From: a virus
Virus record (IMG/VR): IMGVR_UViG_3300013118_000136
Span: 1 to 25,088 of that record
DNA length: 25,088 bases
Direction: 5' to 3' (one strand)
This document shows positions 13,805 to 21,523 of the stretch, piece by piece. Below the pieces are notes generated by a model, which was given only the letters and a program-made list of their open reading frames with translations, had not been told where the DNA came from and searched no databases. Every line of letters starts with the position of its first letter. Positions within the stretch are counted from its first letter, which is position 1. A program made the translations under genes and the position numbers.

Positions 13805-14091
13805 TAAGAAATAAATACAAAGACATTATTCCAAAAGAGAAGTTATCAATTGTAAGCCCAAATGATTCTCCTATTCAATATAAGAAGTTCTTAATTGATA
13901 AAGTACATGAAGAGTTAGATGAATTGGCTGAAACTGATTATACAGATATTAGTGAGTTTGCCGATATTTATGAAGTCTTTCTAACTATCATGAAGATTCA
14001 AGGTATTACTGAACATGAGGTTAGAGAAGCAAGATTAGACAAATTGAAACAGAGAGGTTCTTTTTCTAACGGGCTTTTATTGCAATATTAG
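13792..14091 (+). CDS. MazG-superfamily house-cleaning pyrophosphohydrolase (COG4997-like)
   Basis: 99 residues from GTG, overlapping the end of the topoisomerase gene by 13 bases. It opens M-Y-K-L-I-R-N-K-Y-K-D-I-I and carries an ExxE(n)ExxD metal site: E41 and E44, then E55 and D58. It ends with a R-L-D-K-L-K-Q-R-G-S-F segment. This is the layout of small all-alpha NTP pyrophosphohydrolases related to phosphoribosyl-ATP pyrophosphatase, which hydrolyse (non-canonical) NTPs to NMP and PPi. Its placement between topoisomerase subunits is curious, but it may simply be a nucleotide-pool gene. Substrate unknown. Confidence 0.75.
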   Translation: MYKLIRNKYKDIIPKEKLSIVSPNDSPIQYKKFLIDKVHEELDELAETDYTDISEFADIYEVFLTIMKIQGITEHEVREARLDKLKQRGSFSNGLLLQY

Positions 14092-14120
14092 TATACTTTT
14101 CATCAAAAGTATGATATAAT
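14092..14120 (+). promoter_or_regulatory. Phage promoter P3 (extended -10) for topoisomerase medium subunit
   Basis: -35-like TATACT at 14092-14097, 17-base spacer, TGATATAAT with -10 at 14115-14120. An inverted repeat, ATACTTTT (14093-14100) and AAAAGTAT (14105-14112) with a CATC loop, overlaps the -35 and spacer. It could be a weak hairpin for transcripts arriving from upstream, or an operator. The predicted start at 14127 coincides with an ATG opening a five-codon frame that ends in the ATGA of the real gene. Confidence 0.75.
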
Positions 14121-14140
14121 ATACATATGAGGATTAAATT

Positions 14141-15415
14141 ATGAAACCAATAGAAGCATTAGTTAATAACGAGTTCAAATCGTACTCGGAGTATGTTCTA
14201 TTCAATAGAGCTATTCCAAGTATGATGGACGGCCTTAAAGCCGGTCAGCGCAAGATTCTTTATACTGCCAATAAGGTTGCTCGTAATAAACTCTCCAAAA
14301 CAGCATCTCTTGCGGGTGCTGTTATCTCACACGCAAATTTCCATCATGGTCCAGCATCCTTAGAAGATGCTATCAATGGTCTTGTTGCAGATTTTAATAA
14401 TAACATATCATTATTAAAAGGTGAAGGTTCATTTGGATCTCGTCTTGTTCCTGATGCGGCCGCGGCGCGATATACCTTCACTGGTTTATCAGAAAATTTT
14501 GATAAGTGGTTTACTGATTTTGATGTAATGCCTCACCAAGCTGATCCTGAAGATCCTGAGCCACAATACTATTTGCCATTGATACCTTGGGTTCTAGTTA
14601 ATGGAGTTCAAGGTATTTCTGTTGGATTTGCAACTAAGATCATGCCATATAATCCAAAGGTATTACTTAAATTAGTTAAGGCTAGATTGGCTGGTAAAGA
14701 TATTCGTAGAATGAAGCTTGTTCCTAAGTTTCCTGAATTTAATGGTAAGGTTGAACGAATAGGATCTGAGATTTCTGTTGAAGGAACATATGAGGTTATA
14801 AGTTCAACTAAGATTCGTATTACTGAAGTACCACCTGTATTCACTCGTGAAAAGTATATTGAGCATTTAGAGAAGTTATCAAGTAAAGGTAAAATTACTT
14901 CATACGAAGATCAATGTGATGAAAACGGTTTTCAATTTGAAGTAAGACTTCGTGGCAAGTCAAATATTATACCAGTATTTGCTCTTAAGAAAACTATTCA
15001 TGAGAATATCACTGTCATTGATTATGAAGGCAAATTGAAGATATATGATAATCCTTATGAACTAATCGAAGATTTTGTTGATGTACGTATTGAATATATC
15101 AAGAACAGATTAGTATTCAATATTGATAGAGATCAAAAGGCATTAGATCTTGTTAATGAAAAGATTAGATTTATCAATGAAGTGATTACTAATGTTATTG
15201 ATTTCAAGAAGAAAAATAAAGAGCAAATGGTTAACATCTTAACGAAAAGTGGATATAATTATATTGATACATTGTTGAGAATGAACATATATTCTCTAAC
15301 TCTTGATAACATTGTATTATTGACTAACAAGAAGAAAGAGTTAGAGAAAGAATTAAAACACTGGAAGAGTACCACAGCTGAAAATGAGTACTCTAATGAT
15401 TTGGAAAAACTATGA
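14141..15415 (+). CDS. 52: Type II DNA topoisomerase medium (DNA-cleaving) subunit, T4 gp52-like
   Basis: 424 residues (T4 gp52 is 441). A GyrA/ParC-like breakage-reunion domain: A-I-P-S-M-M-D-G-L-K-A-G-Q-R-K-I-L-Y at 24-41, H-A-N-F-H-H-G near 64-70, and the catalytic tyrosine Y111 in A-A-A-A-R-Y-T-F-T. The C-terminal third is a long coiled-coil-type helical region (D-Q-K-A-L-D-L-V-N-E-K-I ... K-K-K-E-L-E-K-E-L-K), as in the gate region of type IIA enzymes. It forms the covalent DNA-protein intermediate and works with the large subunit. A ribosome site (GAGGA) precedes the ATG. The end overlaps the RNase H gene (ATGA). Confidence 0.94.
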   Translation: MKPIEALVNNEFKSYSEYVLFNRAIPSMMDGLKAGQRKILYTANKVARNKLSKTASLAGAVISHANFHHGPASLEDAINGLVADFNNNISLLKGEGSFGSRLVPDAAAARYTFTGLSENFDKWFTDFDVMPHQADPEDPEPQYYLPLIPWVLVNGVQGISVGFATKIMPYNPKVLLKLVKARLAGKDIRRMKLVPKFPEFNGKVERIGSEISVEGTYEVISSTKIRITEVPPVFTREKYIEHLEKLSSKGKITSYEDQCDENGFQFEVRLRGKSNIIPVFALKKTIHENITVIDYEGKLKIYDNPYELIEDFVDVRIEYIKNRLVFNIDRDQKALDLVNEKIRFINEVITNVIDFKKKNKEQMVNILTKSGYNYIDTLLRMNIYSLTLDNIVLLTNKKKELEKELKHWKSTTAENEYSNDLEKL

Positions 15416-16260
15416 ATTCAATGATGCTAATTGACTTCAATGGAATTGCTGTTGGTAGTTTAATGGCAGTAACAAAGAAGCAAACTGATGTAGATGAAGA
15501 TCTTATAAGACATTTGATAATAAACTCAGTTATAGGATATAAAAAGAAATTTGGTTGTGATGAAGTAATTATTTGTGCTGATGCAAGATCTTGGCGTAAA
15601 GATGAGTTCCCTCATTATAAGGCCGCAAGACAAAAAGGTAGAGAAAAGTCTCCGTATGATTGGCCGAAGATCTTCAATTTATTCAATGAAGTACTTGACG
15701 AGATAAATGATAATTTACCTTGGAAAGTGATTTATGTTAAAGGCGCTGAAGCTGATGATATTATTGGTCACTTAACTTATAAGTATGGTCAAATGAAACC
15801 TATTGTAATTATCTCAGCTGATAAGGATTTTATTCAACTTCATAATATTGGTAATATCAAACAATGGTCACCAACACTTAAAAAGTTTGTACGTCATGAA
15901 GATCCTGTATCATATTTAAAGGAACATATTATTCGTGGTGATTCAGGCGATGGAATTCCAAACATATTATCATCAGATGATACATTCGTTACTAATAAGC
16001 GACAAACCCCAATGCGTAAGAAATATGTTGAGGTTTGGATGGAGCAAAAACCAGAAGATTTTTTAACTACTGCTGAAATGGCAGATCGTTGGACAATGAA
16101 TAAAAAGATGATTGACTTACGATGTACTCCAACAAATATTAAAGTTGAGATTGATAAACAATATGATGAATATACTGGTGAAAGTGGAAGAAGTAAAATC
16201 TTTAACTACTTCACCAAAAAGAGACTTAAAAATCTTATGACAGATATTCAAAACGTATGA
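15412..16260 (+). CDS. rnh: T4 RNase H-type 5'-3' exonuclease / flap nuclease
   Basis: 282 residues (T4 RNase H is 305). It has the FEN-type metal cluster: D8 in M-L-I-D-F-N, D57 in I-C-A-D-A-R, E113/D115/D116 in A-E-A-D-D-I-I-G, D137 and D139 in S-A-D-K-D-F, and D177/D180 in the helix-three-turn-helix motif R-G-D-S-G-D-G-I-P-N. It removes RNA primers and some adjacent DNA from lagging-strand fragments. ATGA overlaps at both ends place it in the same transcript as the topoisomerase subunit and the two following small genes. Confidence 0.92.
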   Translation: MNSMMLIDFNGIAVGSLMAVTKKQTDVDEDLIRHLIINSVIGYKKKFGCDEVIICADARSWRKDEFPHYKAARQKGREKSPYDWPKIFNLFNEVLDEINDNLPWKVIYVKGAEADDIIGHLTYKYGQMKPIVIISADKDFIQLHNIGNIKQWSPTLKKFVRHEDPVSYLKEHIIRGDSGDGIPNILSSDDTFVTNKRQTPMRKKYVEVWMEQKPEDFLTTAEMADRWTMNKKMIDLRCTPTNIKVEIDKQYDEYTGESGRSKIFNYFTKKRLKNLMTDIQNV

Positions 16261-16457
16261 AGAAACTAATTTATTCTTATAGGAATGAACCAAAGAATTG
16301 TAATAATTGTGAGTATTCGTGTAATGATAAAATGAGTTGTTTAAGAGATGATTGTAAAGTGAGTTTTATGGCTGGTAGTTTAGGACCGAAAAATTATCCA
16401 AAATATTTTGATCCTAAGCTACTATTATTTTGTGATGGATATAGAGGTAAACTATGA
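16257..16457 (+). CDS. Small Cys-rich protein, probable zinc binder
   Basis: 66 residues with six cysteines, C15, C18, C22, C28, C33 and C59. C-N-N-C-E-Y-S-C and C-L-R-D-D-C look like a zinc-binding knuckle. The C-terminal part contains Y-P-K-Y-F-D-P-K and ends in C-D-G-Y-R-G-K-L. ATGA overlaps on both sides. Not recognised beyond metal binding. Confidence 0.58.
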   Translation: MKKLIYSYRNEPKNCNNCEYSCNDKMSCLRDDCKVSFMAGSLGPKNYPKYFDPKLLLFCDGYRGKL

Positions 16458-16963
16458 TTAAAGATGATATGAAAGATTTGATTGAAAATTTTGAGGTTAT
16501 AATTACTCAAGATTTTGTTGATTATCGTGATGGCGAATATAATAAGAGAACATACAACCAACATAAACCAAATATGAATTCTCTTGCTTTGGAGTACTAT
16601 CTTCTAAAAGATAAGAAAGTTCAACCGCCAAGTCATGTATGGAGAAATGATTTTATCTTTGATGATAAGAAGATTGATGTTAAGCGAATCTTCTCAGAAT
16701 ATTTTAATTTAGAATCTAGTAAGAAGGTTCAACAATTACTAGAATCTGAACAAATAAAGCAACTTGATTATCTTACATTCTATAAGCAGCTTGCATATCG
16801 TAATGGTCAATTCTTTAATGATAACTATGATATGCTAATGCCAGGTGATACTCTTAATTTTAAATTTATCGGGATACATACACCAACAAGAGCTTTAAGA
16901 AATGTTCAACCATCTGTTAAGAAGAAAGATGGATATTATGTTAGAACAAGTTACTTAAGATAG
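16454..16963 (+). CDS. Hypothetical protein with possible PD-(D/E)xK nuclease core
   Basis: 169 residues. A segment resembling a PD-(D/E)xK core is visible: E47 in a helix (L-A-L-E-Y-Y-L-L), D66 in R-N-D-F-I-F-D, and D75-x-K77 in K-I-D-V-K-R. This spacing (helix Glu, strand Asp, then D-x-K) is common in restriction-like and repair nucleases, but the motif is short and chance matches occur. The C-terminal part is rich in Lys/Asn/Phe. ATGA overlap upstream; the stop is followed at once by promoter P4, so this gene probably ends a transcription unit. Role unknown. Confidence 0.55.
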   Translation: MIKDDMKDLIENFEVIITQDFVDYRDGEYNKRTYNQHKPNMNSLALEYYLLKDKKVQPPSHVWRNDFIFDDKKIDVKRIFSEYFNLESSKKVQQLLESEQIKQLDYLTFYKQLAYRNGQFFNDNYDMLMPGDTLNFKFIGIHTPTRALRNVQPSVKKKDGYYVRTSYLR

Positions 16964-16992
16964 TTTACAATTAATGTTGATTATGATATAAT
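16964..16992 (+). promoter_or_regulatory. Phage promoter P4 (extended -10) for the modification block
   Basis: -35 TTTACA at 16964-16969, 17-base spacer, TGATATAAT with -10 at 16987-16992. The ATG at 16999 is seven bases past the -10, exactly where transcription should begin, and no Shine-Dalgarno precedes it. This predicts a leaderless mRNA, as for P1. Confidence 0.82.
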
Positions 16993-16998
16993 AGATAT

Positions 16999-17307
16999 AT
17001 GAAATTTGATAAGAATAAACCACCCCTAGCTCTGATCCCACCAGAAGTATTATTTGAAATAGCTGAAGTATTTGCCTTTGGTGCAGATAAATATGGAGCT
17101 TATAATTGGCGTAGAGATGGTTCAAATACTGAATGGTCAAGAACATATTCATCAATTCAGCGTCATCTAAATTCTTGGTGGATGGGTGAAGACGAAGATG
17201 AAGAATCTGGTAAGAATCATTTAACGCATGCAATGACACAAATGATTATTTTATACATCCATCAATTAGAACATCCTGAAATGGATGATCGTTATTATGA
17301 GGAATAG
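16999..17307 (+). CDS. dATP/dGTP diphosphohydrolase-like protein (DUF5664-like)
   Basis: 102 residues. It opens K-F-D-K-N-K-P-P-L-A-L-I-P-P-E and then reads F-G-A-D-K-Y-G-A-Y-N-W-R, Q-R-H-L-N-S-W-W-M-G-E-D and S-G-K-N-H-L-T-H-A. This run is distinctive for the family annotated as dATP/dGTP diphosphohydrolase (DUF5664), whose S-2L relative MazZ makes dGMP for base-Z synthesis. The likely role here is nucleotide-pool control. It is the first gene behind promoter P4, with an apparently leaderless start, and sits four bases before the thymidylate-synthase-family gene. Exact substrate unknown. Confidence 0.75.
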   Translation: MKFDKNKPPLALIPPEVLFEIAEVFAFGADKYGAYNWRRDGSNTEWSRTYSSIQRHLNSWWMGEDEDEESGKNHLTHAMTQMIILYIHQLEHPEMDDRYYEE

Positions 17308-17310
17308 ATA

Positions 17311-18135
17311 ATGAGACAATATATAGGACAAAACTTTTCAAGTGTATATCGCAATTTAGGTCATGATCTTCGATGGCTCCCTGATAGAGATGATGTATCT
17401 CCAAGAGGATTTAAGATCAATGAAATTTCTAATGCATACTTGGAAATTCATAATCCACTAAATTCATTATTTCATACTGCTGAACGTGAACCGAGTTTGA
17501 ATTATTTAGCTGGTGAATTGCTTTGGTATTTTTCTGGTAGACGTGATCTTGAATTCATTGAAAAATACAGTACATTTTGGCAACGTCTTACAAACCCAGA
17601 TGGTCAATTGAATTCTGCTTATGGATATCAATTATGGAATAATCCAAATGAACATGGGATTACTGAATGGGAATGGGCAAAGAATTCATTACTTAATGAT
17701 ATTGATTCAAGACAAGCTCTTATTCGATTCAACAAACCAGAAGTAAGCTTTGATGGTGTCAAAGATTTTGTTTGTACTCTCAATGGTATTTTCCAAATTC
17801 GTGGTGATCAACTAAATCTAACTATCAATATGAGATCTTCTGATTATATCCGTGGATTGACATATGATGTACCATTCTTTGGATTATTGATTTCAGCAAT
17901 GAGACATGAGCTTAAAGATGTATATCCTAATTTGAAAAATGGTTATCTTGCAATGCTATTGAATAGTTCGCATCTATATGAAGAACATTTTGATATGGTT
18001 GAGAATATGCTAACCGATCAAATGTGGGATGCTCCTCCTCTACCTGATTATGATGAAAATATTATTCGTCGCCCAGTTGAGAGTATTCTAAAGGCTAATG
18101 GTCAATTAGTAGAATGGATTAATGAACACATATGA
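17311..18135 (+). CDS. Thymidylate-synthase-family enzyme, dCMP-type (deoxycytidylate hydroxymethylase-like)
   Basis: 274 residues. Family landmarks: E69 in A-G-E-L-L-W-Y-F; S-A-Y-G-Y-Q-L-W; nucleophile C155 in D-F-V-C-T-L-N; R175/S176/D178 in N-M-R-S-S-D; and S-S-H-L-Y-E-E-H. In dUMP-specific enzymes the residue aligned with D186 (G-L-T-Y-D) is Asn (E. coli N177). T4 dCMP hydroxymethylase has Asp there (D179), and its D-F-M-C-T-N and N-M-R-S-N-D blocks resemble those seen here. I therefore infer dCMP as substrate, with hydroxymethyl- or methyl-dCMP as product. Followed with ATGA overlap by the SGNH-like gene. Plain thymidylate synthase is the alternative. Confidence 0.8.
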   Translation: MRQYIGQNFSSVYRNLGHDLRWLPDRDDVSPRGFKINEISNAYLEIHNPLNSLFHTAEREPSLNYLAGELLWYFSGRRDLEFIEKYSTFWQRLTNPDGQLNSAYGYQLWNNPNEHGITEWEWAKNSLLNDIDSRQALIRFNKPEVSFDGVKDFVCTLNGIFQIRGDQLNLTINMRSSDYIRGLTYDVPFFGLLISAMRHELKDVYPNLKNGYLAMLLNSSHLYEEHFDMVENMLTDQMWDAPPLPDYDENIIRRPVESILKANGQLVEWINEHI

Positions 18136-19121
18136 AAAAGATAGCAGGATTAATGAGAAATGTTCCTAGTAATGAATATTCACATAATGCTGCATATGCC
18201 AGAATTTGGGGAAAGCTATTAGATGCTGAATGTGAAAAAGGTCATCCTCAATATGATGCTGATGTAACATATATCTATATTGATATTAACTACTCTGGCT
18301 CATTAAATTTATTTGATGGTCTATCAGAAGATATTTACAAAAGATCTTTATCGTTTCTAAACTACGATAAAGATCTTTTTATGTTAGATCATCCAATGCC
18401 AGATATTGGTAAAATATTTCGTAACAGATTAAGTAATAAGAGTACTTTTGAAAAATTCAATGAAAAGTTTTGTGATGATCTATCAAAGAAATGTAAGAGT
18501 ATTAAGACAATTACAATGGATGATATGATTAAGGATTCTTTAGTAATTGGAGATTCTCATTCATTATCTATTGCTCCAATGGCAGTACCAATTTATCGAT
18601 TAGATGGTAAAACTCTTCATGGAGCTACAAAAGATCATTCATTTATAATTGATATGATACCAGAATCAGTTAAAAAACTTACTTTGAATTTTGGTTCTAT
18701 TGATATTAGACATCATCTATTTAGATTTGAAGATCCATATAAATCTGCTGATGAATTATTGGATAGATACTTTAATTTAGTTAAAGCAATACAAGAGAAA
18801 GGTATTGAAGTAGAAATTGCTAGACCAATTCCAGTAGAAACTAAAGAAAGGAAGATGGCAAAAACTACTATGTATAAAGGTAATCCTTTCTTTGGATCTA
18901 GACAAGATCGTTTAGACATAACAAAATATATTATAAATAGTATGGATACCAAAGCACCATGTGATGTTATTGGTTATCCTCTGGATTGGTATGATATGCC
19001 ACCAGAACTATTTGAAAAGGAAATCATGGAAAGACCTAGAGGTATTCATATTGGATACCCAAAATATAGGTTGAATGATTATGGTGTAAAGGGTGATACT
19101 TTAGAATCGTTCTTTACTTGA
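18132..19121 (+). CDS. SGNH/GDSL-like protein with C-terminal LxxFF tail
   Basis: 329 residues. V-I-G-D-S-H-S-L-S with S142 is block I of the SGNH hydrolase fold; L-N-F-G-S-I-D-I-R-H-H (about 184-195) may stand for block III; and H306 in R-G-I-H-I-G-Y-P may be the catalytic His. The Asp usually three residues before that His is Arg (R303), so ordinary esterase chemistry is doubtful. The protein ends D-T-L-E-S-F-F-T, an L-x-x-F-F tail shared with two downstream proteins. ATGA overlap with the dCMP-type enzyme suggests a common pathway. A transferase or hydrolase acting on a group attached to DNA is possible, not shown. Confidence 0.65.
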   Translation: MKKIAGLMRNVPSNEYSHNAAYARIWGKLLDAECEKGHPQYDADVTYIYIDINYSGSLNLFDGLSEDIYKRSLSFLNYDKDLFMLDHPMPDIGKIFRNRLSNKSTFEKFNEKFCDDLSKKCKSIKTITMDDMIKDSLVIGDSHSLSIAPMAVPIYRLDGKTLHGATKDHSFIIDMIPESVKKLTLNFGSIDIRHHLFRFEDPYKSADELLDRYFNLVKAIQEKGIEVEIARPIPVETKERKMAKTTMYKGNPFFGSRQDRLDITKYIINSMDTKAPCDVIGYPLDWYDMPPELFEKEIMERPRGIHIGYPKYRLNDYGVKGDTLESFFT

Positions 19122-19134
19122 TGTGCGTCCTACT

Positions 19135-19159
19135 CTGCAATTTTGCAGTCAAATTTGAC
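19135..19159. promoter_or_regulatory. Overlapping palindromes upstream of the inositol-phosphate-synthase homologue
   Basis: CTGCAA (19135-19140) and TTGCAG (19143-19148) form a stem with a very short loop. A perfect 12-bp palindrome, GTCAAATTTGAC, covers 19148-19159. They lie in the 62-base gap between two genes, one of the few gaps in this block. A TGATATAAG extended -10-like sequence at 19167-19175 lacks a good -35. Candidate operator or weak terminator; no stronger claim. Confidence 0.35.
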
Positions 19160-19183
19160 GTTAAACTGATATAAGGAGAAAAT

Positions 19184-20464
19184 ATGTCAAAGAAAATTAA
19201 AGCCGCAATAGTCGGCGTTGGCTCTTGTGCCAAATCCCTAGTTGAAGGTATTCAATATTACGTTCAAACTCCCGAAGATAAAGTTGGTCTTATGTATGAA
19301 GACATTGGTGGTTATACCGTCAATGATATCGAATTTGTTTGTGGATTCGATGTAGATAAACGAAAGGCTGGTAAAGATCTAATCACAGCTTTAAGAGCTA
19401 AACCAAATTGTTCAATGAATCATGTAAATGAAATTGACAATACTTGTGTCCATGAAGATGCTAAAGTTTATTCTGGTCCAGTACTAGATGGAATTGCTCC
19501 TCATATGCTTAATTATCCTGAAAATGTTTCATTTAGAGTTGGAGCAGAACCAGCTATTAAAGCTGATCGAGTAACTGAACTTCTTAAGTATCATGAGGTT
19601 GATGTTCTAATCAACTATCTTCCTGTTGGTTCTCCAGAAGCTTCTAAATTTTATATTGATGCTGCCATGAAAGCTGGATGTCATATCATTAATTGTATTC
19701 CAACTTTCATTTCTACAGAAGATGCGATGGAACTTGAACAAAAAGCAATTGATAAAGGATTAACCATTGTTGGATCAGATATGAGATCTGCTTTTGGTGC
19801 TTCAAGACTATCTGAAGTTTTACAAGGTTCTATGCTTGATGCTGGTTTGCAAATCACACAACATATTCAAGAGAATAAAGCGTGTGGTTCTACTCAAGGT
19901 CAAGAACATATTAGAACTGGACGAACAGCTAATACTGACTTCTTGAATATGGCTAAACAAGATCGTCTTCATGATAAGCATGTATCAAAAGAGAATGTTC
20001 TTAAAGGTCAAAATACAGTAAGAGATGTAGATTTTGGTGGTAATACACTATATGCTGGTCCTTCATTAACTGTTCTTCAAAAGCCAGGTGGTGAGTATGT
20101 TGGATCAGATAATAAGGTAGCTCAAATTGATATGGTTGCATATGGATTTGGTGGTGCCCGTTATGAATTAACTTCAAGATTATCTGTTCAGGATTCACCT
20201 AACTCAGGTGGTGTTGTTGTTTCAGCTCTTCGTTTTTGTAAGGTTGCTTCAGAAATGGGTATTGTTGGTTTTTTAAGAGGTCCATCAGCTTGGACTCAAA
20301 AGACTCCACCAGTACAACTTACAACAGCAGATGCAAAATATGAATGTGATGCTCTTGCTAGAAGAGATTTAACTGGATATACAGAGCCACAACTTAAGAG
20401 TAATAATCCCAAGGCTAAAAATCTACCTTATACATTCCAATCAGCAAAGAATGATTATGAGTAA
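19184..20464 (+). CDS. myo-Inositol-1-phosphate synthase homologue
   Basis: 426 residues with AAGGAG upstream. Rossmann NAD-binding motif G-V-G-S-C-A-K-S at 11-18, then F-D-V-D, G-P-x-L-D-G-I, V-D-V-L-I-N-Y-L-P-V-G-S, N-T-D-F-L-N-M and S-V-Q-D-S-P-N-S-G-G-V-V. These follow the actinobacterial/archaeal-type synthase in order. The family converts glucose-6-phosphate to inositol-1-phosphate. In G-S-D-M-R-S the residue aligned with a conserved catalytic Lys (G-D-D-I-K-S) is R201, so activity or product may differ. There is also an insertion with A-C-G-S-T-Q-G-Q before the N-T-D-F-L-N-M block. The following HAD phosphatase could dephosphorylate the product. An unusual gene for a phage. Confidence 0.82.
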   Translation: MSKKIKAAIVGVGSCAKSLVEGIQYYVQTPEDKVGLMYEDIGGYTVNDIEFVCGFDVDKRKAGKDLITALRAKPNCSMNHVNEIDNTCVHEDAKVYSGPVLDGIAPHMLNYPENVSFRVGAEPAIKADRVTELLKYHEVDVLINYLPVGSPEASKFYIDAAMKAGCHIINCIPTFISTEDAMELEQKAIDKGLTIVGSDMRSAFGASRLSEVLQGSMLDAGLQITQHIQENKACGSTQGQEHIRTGRTANTDFLNMAKQDRLHDKHVSKENVLKGQNTVRDVDFGGNTLYAGPSLTVLQKPGGEYVGSDNKVAQIDMVAYGFGGARYELTSRLSVQDSPNSGGVVVSALRFCKVASEMGIVGFLRGPSAWTQKTPPVQLTTADAKYECDALARRDLTGYTEPQLKSNNPKAKNLPYTFQSAKNDYE

Positions 20465-20843
20465 ATCCATCAAGTCTTATGATATAGATGGTGTTATCAA
20501 CCTGGACGAGTATGGAATTGGTATTCGTCCAGGTTCTGATAATGATATTATAATTACTGGCCGATCGATTGAAGAAAGTGAAGAGACATATAAGTTCTTA
20601 GAAGAACATAATATTTCAAATATAGTTTATCTAAATCCTATACCATTTGATGAAAAGACTAGAGAAAGTAGTGGTTGGCATAAAGTAAATATCTTGAATT
20701 CGTTAACAAATCAAGGAATTAATATTATAATACATTATGAGGATGATGAAATTCAAGCCAATATCATTAGAGAGAATACTAATGTGAAGGTTATTAAAGT
20801 TGATCATCAAGATATGATTGAATTGGAGAATGTGAGAAGATGA
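20451..20843 (+). CDS. HAD-superfamily phosphatase
   Basis: 130 residues, overlapping the previous gene by 14 bases (a second ATG at 20457 is equally possible). The four HAD motifs are present: D11-I-D13-G-V (nucleophile and acid), T36 in I-I-T-G-R-S, K78 in W-H-K-V-N, and D98/D99 in Y-E-D-D-E. HAD phosphatases hydrolyse small phosphate esters. Next to an inositol-1-phosphate-synthase homologue, inositol monophosphate is an attractive substrate, but that is inference. It has no cap domain of any size and no LxxFF tail. ATGA overlap with the FkbM gene. Confidence 0.72.
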   Translation: MIMSKSIKSYDIDGVINLDEYGIGIRPGSDNDIIITGRSIEESEETYKFLEEHNISNIVYLNPIPFDEKTRESSGWHKVNILNSLTNQGINIIIHYEDDEIQANIIRENTNVKVIKVDHQDMIELENVRR

Positions 20844-21523
20844 AATATTATAATAATAAAGGATCAATTCAAGAAGCTGAAGTAAAACAAACTAAGGAAG
20901 GATTCTTCTTTAGAGTAAATACTTCAGACAAAGCTATGATCAGAGATTGTATAGTAGAGTATGATACAATCGATTTTCAAGATAAAGTAGTATTTGATTG
21001 TGGTGCTAACATTGGAGCATTATCAAAAATTGCAATAGATCGAGGTGCTAAGCAAGTTATTGCATATGAACCAGAAGAAAGTAATTATCAAATGGTTCTT
21101 AAGAATACTAAAGGATATCCTATTATTACAAAAAATAGTGCTTTGTCTAGTCAAGATGAAGATACACTATCATTCTGGATCAATAAATCAAATAATGCAC
21201 AATGTTCTGGTACATTAGATTGTAAACAGAAAGGTAGACGAGTAGAAGTAAAAGTGAATAATTTGAATTTTTGGAAGGAGCTAGATTTATATAAGCCTTC
21301 TATAATTAAAATGGATATAGAAGGCGGTGAATATGACATATTCAAAGAAGGATTTGAAATGCCAGATTACGTAACTGATATAGCTATTGAAATTCATCAT
21401 CCAAAAGAAATGGATAAATTATTTGAAGCATTGAACAAAATCTTTCCTGTTGTGAAGCATAAACATATTATTACTATGTTCAATAAACCTGGAATGATTG
21501 TAACACATTTGTCTAGAGCATGA
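20840..21523 (+). CDS. FkbM-family SAM-dependent methyltransferase
   Basis: 227 residues. SAM-binding motif V-F-D-C-G-A-N-I-G (about 52-60), acidic E-P in I-A-Y-E-P-E, and K-M-D-I-E-G-G-E-Y-D-I-F (about 156-167), the signature of FkbM-type methyltransferases. The family mostly O-methylates sugars or polyketides. In this cluster a hydroxyl of a polyol or sugar attached to the modified base is a plausible acceptor. ATGA overlaps at both ends show tight coupling to the HAD gene and to the next gene. Cell-surface or glycan decoration is the alternative. Confidence 0.8.
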   Translation: MKYYNNKGSIQEAEVKQTKEGFFFRVNTSDKAMIRDCIVEYDTIDFQDKVVFDCGANIGALSKIAIDRGAKQVIAYEPEESNYQMVLKNTKGYPIITKNSALSSQDEDTLSFWINKSNNAQCSGTLDCKQKGRRVEVKVNNLNFWKELDLYKPSIIKMDIEGGEYDIFKEGFEMPDYVTDIAIEIHHPKEMDKLFEALNKIFPVVKHKHIITMFNKPGMIVTHLSRA

